Assembly: GCA_903840235.1 (NCBI GenBank)
Contig: CAIMFE010000236.1
Location: forward strand, 1 to 5,277
Length of the DNA: 5,277 bases
From: an uncultured Opitutia bacterium
GTDB taxonomy: Bacteria > Verrucomicrobiota > Verrucomicrobiia > Opitutales > UBA953
Direction: 5' to 3'
Below, one piece after another: positions 4,627-5,277 of the stretch; positions within the stretch are counted from its first letter, which is position 1; each line of letters starts with the position of its first letter. Below the pieces are notes generated by a model. That model was given only the letters and a program-made list of their open reading frames with translations, made no database searches and had not been told where the DNA came from. A program made the position numbers and the translations under genes.

Positions 4627-5277
4627 ATGTCACCCAAGTCCCGATCCATTTTCTGTGTGTTATTTTTTGCCACGACTTTGTCGGCTCGTGAGATTGTAGT
4701 TAAAAATGACATTCAATTTAAAGCCGCTTTGAGTGCGGCGGCGAGCGGTGATGTGGTTTTGGTCGAAAGCGGTACCTATTCGAATATCGATATCAAATTC
4801 TCTCGTGGTGGAACGGAGAGTCGTCCCGTTGTCGTGAAAGCGAAAGTTCCGGGCGAAGTGATTTTAAATGGATCCTCGGTCTGCGATTTTAATTTTCCTT
4901 ATACGGTCGTGGATGGTTTATTCTTTTACAAAGGATCGATTAACCCGGGCGAGGGCGAAGATAATTCCGTCGTAAAATTTAATTCTCATCACAGCGTTTT
5001 GAGAAATACGGCAATTGTAGATTACAATCCGTCAGACTTTAAAACTTCTTACTACTGGGTGTTTTTCGTGGGAAGTAATAACACGGTCGACCATTGTTAC
5101 TTCAAAGGGAAAAACAATAAGCAACCTTTGATCGGTAATGCGATTGATGATAGCCGCTATAATGCGGTAAAGTTCTCGTACTTTAAAAATATCCCCTACC
5201 AAGTACTTAATGGGCGGGAGAATATTCGCGTGTGGGGCTCGGGTAAATTTGACGAGAAGGGGAAGGATGGAGCTTAC
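4627..5277 (+). CDS. Secreted polysaccharide lyase family 6 (alginate lyase / chondroitinase B type), N-terminal part
   Basis: The first 217 codons are present and the gene runs off the right edge. A signal peptide MSPKSRSIFCVLFFATTLSA (cleavage after LSA) sends it to the periplasm or outside. The mature part begins like a PL6 right-handed beta-helix: VVKNDIQFKAALSAAASGDVV, then ESGTYSNIDIKF, a GGTESRPVVVKA turn, YTVVDGLFF, HHSVLRNTAIVDYNP, NNTVDHCYFKGK, and NGRENIRV at 195-202. PL6 enzymes cleave uronate-containing chains (alginate, chondroitin or dermatan) by beta-elimination using calcium, Lys and Arg; the catalytic Lys and Arg should lie at or beyond the edge. The ATG has only GAG (4617-4619 region) upstream. 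An in-frame TTG at 4615 has AGGGG 5 bases before it and is a real alternative, adding four residues. It lies 42 bases after the ABC gene and is probably in the same operon. Confidence 0.8.
   Translation, partial: MSPKSRSIFCVLFFATTLSAREIVVKNDIQFKAALSAAASGDVVLVESGTYSNIDIKFSRGGTESRPVVVKAKVPGEVILNGSSVCDFNFPYTVVDGLFFYKGSINPGEGEDNSVVKFNSHHSVLRNTAIVDYNPSDFKTSYYWVFFVGSNNTVDHCYFKGKNNKQPLIGNAIDDSRYNAVKFSYFKNIPYQVLNGRENIRVWGSGKFDEKGKDGAY

Noticed and set aside
1..5277. tRNA, rRNA, CRISPR array, insertion sequence or replication origin
   Set aside because: I saw no cloverleaf with a TTC-arm, no rRNA-like stretch, no evenly spaced repeats with spacers, and no transposase or DnaA-box cluster on either strand.

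Overview
The window suggests a Gram-negative bacterium of moderate GC content. It encodes an outer-membrane beta-barrel ending in phenylalanine, a secreted polysaccharide lyase, and an ammonium transporter with an extended N-terminus cleaved by signal peptidase. This mix, together with a vWA protein, would fit a polysaccharide-degrading member of the PVC group such as Verrucomicrobiota. That placement is a low-confidence inference; nothing here fixes the taxonomy.

Left third (1-1058, minus strand): a MerR-type DNA-binding protein is followed, after a 114-base gap with no clear terminator, by the first 42 codons of a probable von Willebrand factor A (vWA) protein that runs off the left edge. 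A good sigma70-like promoter sits just before the vWA gene.

Middle (1172-2715, minus strand): a complete Amt-family ammonium channel ends in a textbook intrinsic terminator. It looks like a single-gene transcription unit, with no PII (glnK) gene beside it in this window. A sequence with exact sigma54 -24/-12 spacing lies just upstream, but so close to the start codon that its role is uncertain.

Divergent intergenic region (2716-2953): this is the most structured non-coding DNA in the window. It holds two diverged copies of a 53-61 base module that begins GGGGTCAG and ends GCCTCTT. It also has nested inverted repeats, a terminator-shaped hairpin, and a possible 10-codon leader ORF with a strong ribosome binding site that ends exactly where the hairpin begins.

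Right part (2954-5277, plus strand): three closely spaced genes, probably one operon. They encode an outer-membrane beta-barrel of the DUF6268 type, a NitT/TauT-type ABC transporter ATPase with no permease or binding protein nearby, and the N-terminal 217 residues of a secreted family-6 polysaccharide lyase (alginate lyase or chondroitinase B type), cut by the right edge. Polysaccharide breakdown at the cell surface plus uptake is a plausible shared theme, but the transported substrate cannot be read from the sequence.
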